This document shows, piece after piece, positions 61,363 through 64,000 of a stretch of DNA of 64,000 nt. This stretch comes from Sphingobacterium sp. ML3W (GTDB lineage: Bacteria; Bacteroidota; Bacteroidia; Sphingobacteriales; Sphingobacteriaceae): positions 6,262,001 through 6,326,000 of the forward strand of contig NZ_CP107036.1 of the NCBI RefSeq assembly GCF_029542085.1, given 5' to 3'. Below the pieces are notes generated by a model that worked only from the letters and a program-made list of their open reading frames with translations, was not told where the DNA came from and did no database searches. A program made the translations under genes and the position numbers. How positions within the stretch are numbered: the first letter of the stretch is position 1; each line of letters starts with the position of its first letter.

Positions 61363-63093
61363 TTGGAATTGTTTAGGTGGTGTTTTTTGAATAAATTCGA
61401 AAAAAACTTAGCCGTGCAAAAATCTGTTTTACTTTTGCTATTCACGTTGTTGATTTTTTCCTGTTCGCGAAATAAAGATGAAAAAATTATCAAAACCGTA
61501 AATAATGATTACGATAAAGCATTTGCTTTCTTCAAGCAGGGCCAAAAGGACAGTTCTTTCTTTTATTTCGAACTTGCCAAAGACCAATACTTGAATTCAA
61601 ATGATAGTTTGGGTACTGCTAGATGTTTAGTTTTTATTGGATTACATCAATATGATGAGGGAGACTTTTTCGGGGCACAAGAGACGTCGTTATCGGCAAT
61701 TCGTTTTATTGGTAATAAGCAAAAAGATTCATTATTATGTTATGCCTATAATACAATTGCAAATGCTTCAGATGAAATGAATCAATACGACCAGGCCATC
61801 CCATATTACCAATTAGCTATTAAGTATTCTTTTAAATCTATCAATACTCTAATCTATAAAAATAATCTTGCTGTCTGTCTCAGAAATGCTAAACGTTATT
61901 CTGAATCCATTAAATTATCTACGGAAATAATATCGAAGGTAACCAAAGGCACAAATGAATATGCTAAATTTTTAAACAATCTTGCCAAGACCAAATGGAT
62001 GGCTGATCCTTCCTATAATCCAGTTCCTTGGTATCAAAAAGCCTTAGAGATACGTATCAAACAAAAAGACTTATGGGGACAAAACTCTAGTTATGCCAGC
62101 TTAGCAAAATATTATGATGGTAAAGACACTGATTCATCTATTTATTATTTAAATAAGCAATATAAAATTGCGCTGGAAATTAATAGTCCTGATGATGAAT
62201 TGAATGCTTTACGTGGGTTAATTCAGTCCAATGCACTTTATTCTGAACGCTATTTACAGCGCTATTTGGCATTAAACGACAGCATCCAACAAGCCCGAGC
62301 CGCTGCCAAAAATCAATTTGCTCTTATCCGTTATGAAGTCGAGAAAAACAAGACCGAGAACCTGAGACTCGAAAAAGAGAATGCCCAAAAGCAATACCGC
62401 TTGACCAGGCAACGTGTTATTACCGGGACCAGTGTATTTTTGCTTTTGCTAGTTATAGGTGGTGGAACATTTTGGTACAAGCGCCGCAAGCAACGACTTG
62501 AACTCGAAGCAGAGAATAAGGTCAAAGAAACCCAACTTCACCTTTCTAAGAAGATACATGATGTTGTGGCCAATGGTATCTATCGCGTGATGAGCGAAAT
62601 CGAATATAAAGAGGACATCGATCGGGAAGGAATGCTCGATAAGCTGGAGCATATGTACAATCAGTCACGCGATATTTCACATGATGTCGAACAGAAGACC
62701 ATTACCGAAATTCCCTATAGTGAACAGATTGCCGAATTACTCAAATCATTCGCTGCTGACCACCGCCGTGTATTCATTGCTGGAAACGAGACTGAGCAGT
62801 GGACTAACGTCGGCAAGCGAATCAAGGACGAGATCAAGCACGTGCTTCAGGAATTGATGGTCAATATGAAAAAACATAGCCAGGCCGATCAGGTCGTGGT
62901 ACGGTTCGAAACATCAGGACAGCAACTGAAAATAGTGTATAAAGATAACGGCATTGGCATGCCACAGGAAAAAACTCAAGGAAAAGGTCTGTCCAATACG
63001 GTTTCCCGTATTGAAAGCCTCGGTGGTGAAATTATCTTTGTCAGTGAACTGGGAAAAGGACTCAGCGTTACGACCAATATCCCATTAGTATAA
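61363..63093 (+). CDS. TPR-containing sensor histidine kinase
   Basis: 576 residues if read from the TTG at 61363. No ATG precedes the signal segment, so the start is one of TTG 61363, TTG 61387 or GTG just after. A lipoprotein-like signal (LLLLFTLLIFSC) is followed by TPR repeats (about 45-300), a coiled stretch, a TM helix (GTSVFLLLLVIGGGTFWY), a DHp-like helix with LSKKIHDVVANGIYRVMSEI (phospho-acceptor His) and a HATPase domain (ELMVNMKKHS N-box, DNGIGM G1 box, GKGLSNT G2 box). It should phosphorylate the response regulator encoded 13 bp downstream. Confidence 0.9.
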   Translation: MELFRWCFLNKFEKNLAVQKSVLLLLFTLLIFSCSRNKDEKIIKTVNNDYDKAFAFFKQGQKDSSFFYFELAKDQYLNSNDSLGTARCLVFIGLHQYDEGDFFGAQETSLSAIRFIGNKQKDSLLCYAYNTIANASDEMNQYDQAIPYYQLAIKYSFKSINTLIYKNNLAVCLRNAKRYSESIKLSTEIISKVTKGTNEYAKFLNNLAKTKWMADPSYNPVPWYQKALEIRIKQKDLWGQNSSYASLAKYYDGKDTDSSIYYLNKQYKIALEINSPDDELNALRGLIQSNALYSERYLQRYLALNDSIQQARAAAKNQFALIRYEVEKNKTENLRLEKENAQKQYRLTRQRVITGTSVFLLLLVIGGGTFWYKRRKQRLELEAENKVKETQLHLSKKIHDVVANGIYRVMSEIEYKEDIDREGMLDKLEHMYNQSRDISHDVEQKTITEIPYSEQIAELLKSFAADHRRVFIAGNETEQWTNVGKRIKDEIKHVLQELMVNMKKHSQADQVVVRFETSGQQLKIVYKDNGIGMPQEKTQGKGLSNTVSRIESLGGEIIFVSELGKGLSVTTNIPLV

Positions 63094-63106
63094 AAGATAA
63101 TAATGT

Positions 63107-63772
63107 ATGTTTAAAAAAGTACTCATTGCCGAAGACCATGATACAGAAAATGTTGCGGTGCAAATAACACTTCGCGATCTTGGTGTGCACAATCCAAAGT
63201 ATGTTTATTATTGCGACCATGCGCTTACCTGGATCAAGAATGCCATCCGTGATGGAGAACCTTATGATTTGCTCATTACGGATATCGAATTTGAGGATGA
63301 CGGTAATTTCCAGGAGATCAAGGATGGTCTAGCTTTGATCAAAGCTGTTAAAGAGATACAGCCAGATATCAAAACCATTATCTTCACTGGTAAGGATAGA
63401 TCAATTGCGATCAACGAAATGTTTAAGTCTAGTCAGATCGATGGCCATGTTATTAAAGCTCGCCGTGGAGGACAGCATCTTCGCGAAGCGATCCAAGCCG
63501 TTTATCAGAATAGGATCTATCAGTCTCCGAATACAAAAAAAATTATACAGGAGCAAAATTCACATGAGTTTACTCAACTGGATTTGCACATCATTAAGCT
63601 ATTATACGAGGGGATTGCTCAAAAAGATATGCCCCAATATCTGCAGCAAAGAGACATCAAACCATCCAGTCTGAGTAGCATCGAGAAACGGCTCAATCTG
63701 ATGAAAGATATATTAGGCTTCACCAAAAATGAGCAGTTAGTTGCTTATTGCAAGGAGATGGAATTGATATAA
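63107..63772 (+). CDS. Response regulator with REC and C-terminal HTH-like domain
   Basis: 221 residues. The REC domain has the acidic pair at VLIAEDHD (Glu9, Asp10), the phospho-acceptor Asp59 in LLITDIEF, Thr in TIIFTGKD and Lys in HVIKARRGG. The C-terminal part (FTQLDLHIIKLLYEGIAQKD, then LSSIEKRLNLMKDILG) is a GerE/LuxR-like HTH of divergent type. It follows the kinase gene after 13 bp and forms its cognate pair. The palindrome TACGGGAAACCGTA lies 10 bp after its stop. Confidence 0.9.
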   Translation: MFKKVLIAEDHDTENVAVQITLRDLGVHNPKYVYYCDHALTWIKNAIRDGEPYDLLITDIEFEDDGNFQEIKDGLALIKAVKEIQPDIKTIIFTGKDRSIAINEMFKSSQIDGHVIKARRGGQHLREAIQAVYQNRIYQSPNTKKIIQEQNSHEFTQLDLHIIKLLYEGIAQKDMPQYLQQRDIKPSSLSSIEKRLNLMKDILGFTKNEQLVAYCKEMELI

Positions 63773-63781
63773 ATCTATTTT

Positions 63782-63795
63782 TACGGGAAACCGTA
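63782..63795. promoter_or_regulatory. 14-bp palindrome, copy 2
   Basis: TACGG-GAAA-CCGTA, the same as at 60786-60799. It lies just behind the response regulator gene and may belong to the promoter of a gene beyond the window. Confidence 0.45.
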
Positions 63796-63914
63796 TGAAA
63801 AGACCGTTTTAAGACATTAATTTTATGGAGACAAGCAGTTACAGGTTCGTAGACTAAATTATTTTATGCATTCAAGATACTTATTGCTATATATTAACAA
63901 GTTTTATGAAGAGA

Positions 63915-63943
63915 AAAGGCTATCAGAGGATAGCCTTTCTTTT
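63915..63943 (+). terminator. Terminator after the response regulator block
   Basis: AAAGGCTATC-AGAG-GATAGCCTTT is a perfect 10-bp stem followed by CTTTTT. Confidence 0.8.
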
Positions 63944-64000
63944 TATTGTCGTTTGAGGTTTTTAGACTCCAGATGAATCCAAGTATAGCGCTTAAATATG

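Noticed and set aside
63860..63960. Short ORF beginning MHSRYLLLYINKFYEEK
   Set aside because: It runs through the terminator hairpin at 63915-63943, so it is unlikely to be translated as a gene.

Overview
The window looks like the chromosome of a Bacteroidetes bacterium of the Sphingobacterium/Pedobacter kind. It has a SusC/SusD pair with an ECF sigma factor and FecR anti-sigma factor, a fimbrillin-type lipoprotein, TPR-HTH regulators, TnnTTTG-type (TAnnTTTG) -7 promoter boxes and A-rich ribosome binding regions. No rRNA, tRNA, CRISPR array or intact transposase was recognised.

Region 1 (1-7.2 kb) is a nitrate/nitrite assimilation cluster: a NarK-type transporter (cut by the window edge) and a siroheme-forming uroporphyrinogen-III methyltransferase on the minus strand, and divergently nirB, nirD, an FNT-type nitrite channel and a small exported protein. 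It ends with an FNR-like regulator that keeps four cysteines able to hold an Fe-S cluster. An FNR-like box (TGAT-N4-ATCA) lies in the divergent promoter region.

Region 2 (7.3-9.5 kb) is debris: a decayed DUF6088-like gene joined to the 3' half of a NADAR gene, then the first copy (A) of a 148-residue exported protein family.

Region 3 (9.5-28.6 kb) holds a metzincin-like lipoprotein, then a minus-strand polysaccharide-utilisation locus (sigma factor, FecR, STN-type SusC, SusD, GH2 glycosidase). Next come a fimbrillin operon with its TPR-HTH regulator, an AraC-type regulator, a short-chain dehydrogenase and small membrane or lipoprotein genes.

Region 4 (28.6-59.6 kb) is the striking part. Copies B to J of the same 148-residue exported protein (probably an NTF2-like fold; one dead, and two further fragments) are spread across about 29 kb, each with its own repeated upstream block (called R1 here) and, in most cases, a repeated 3' hairpin plus a GNRA-capped terminator. 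Between the copies sit unrelated genes: a DUF1016/PD-(D/E)XK protein, a PLP decarboxylase, a signal peptidase homologue without its catalytic residues, four tandem IPT/TIG-like lipoproteins, a NADAR protein, an ADP-ribosylglycohydrolase, two beta-helix proteins and several orphan small genes. Two further repeated headers are present: R2 (about 230 bp, in front of several orphan genes) and L (about 125 bp, in front of the two beta-helix genes). The locus reads as a cassette-like array that grows and shuffles by recombination between repeats. Mosaic copies, a partial duplication 40 kb away, an in-frame chimeric ORF and an insertion-broken copy all support this.

Region 5 (59.6-64 kb) carries an orphan membrane protein, a structured intergenic stretch, a tiny membrane peptide gene, and a TPR histidine kinase with its response regulator. 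An identical 14-bp palindrome, TACGGGAAACCGTA, lies on both sides of this block.
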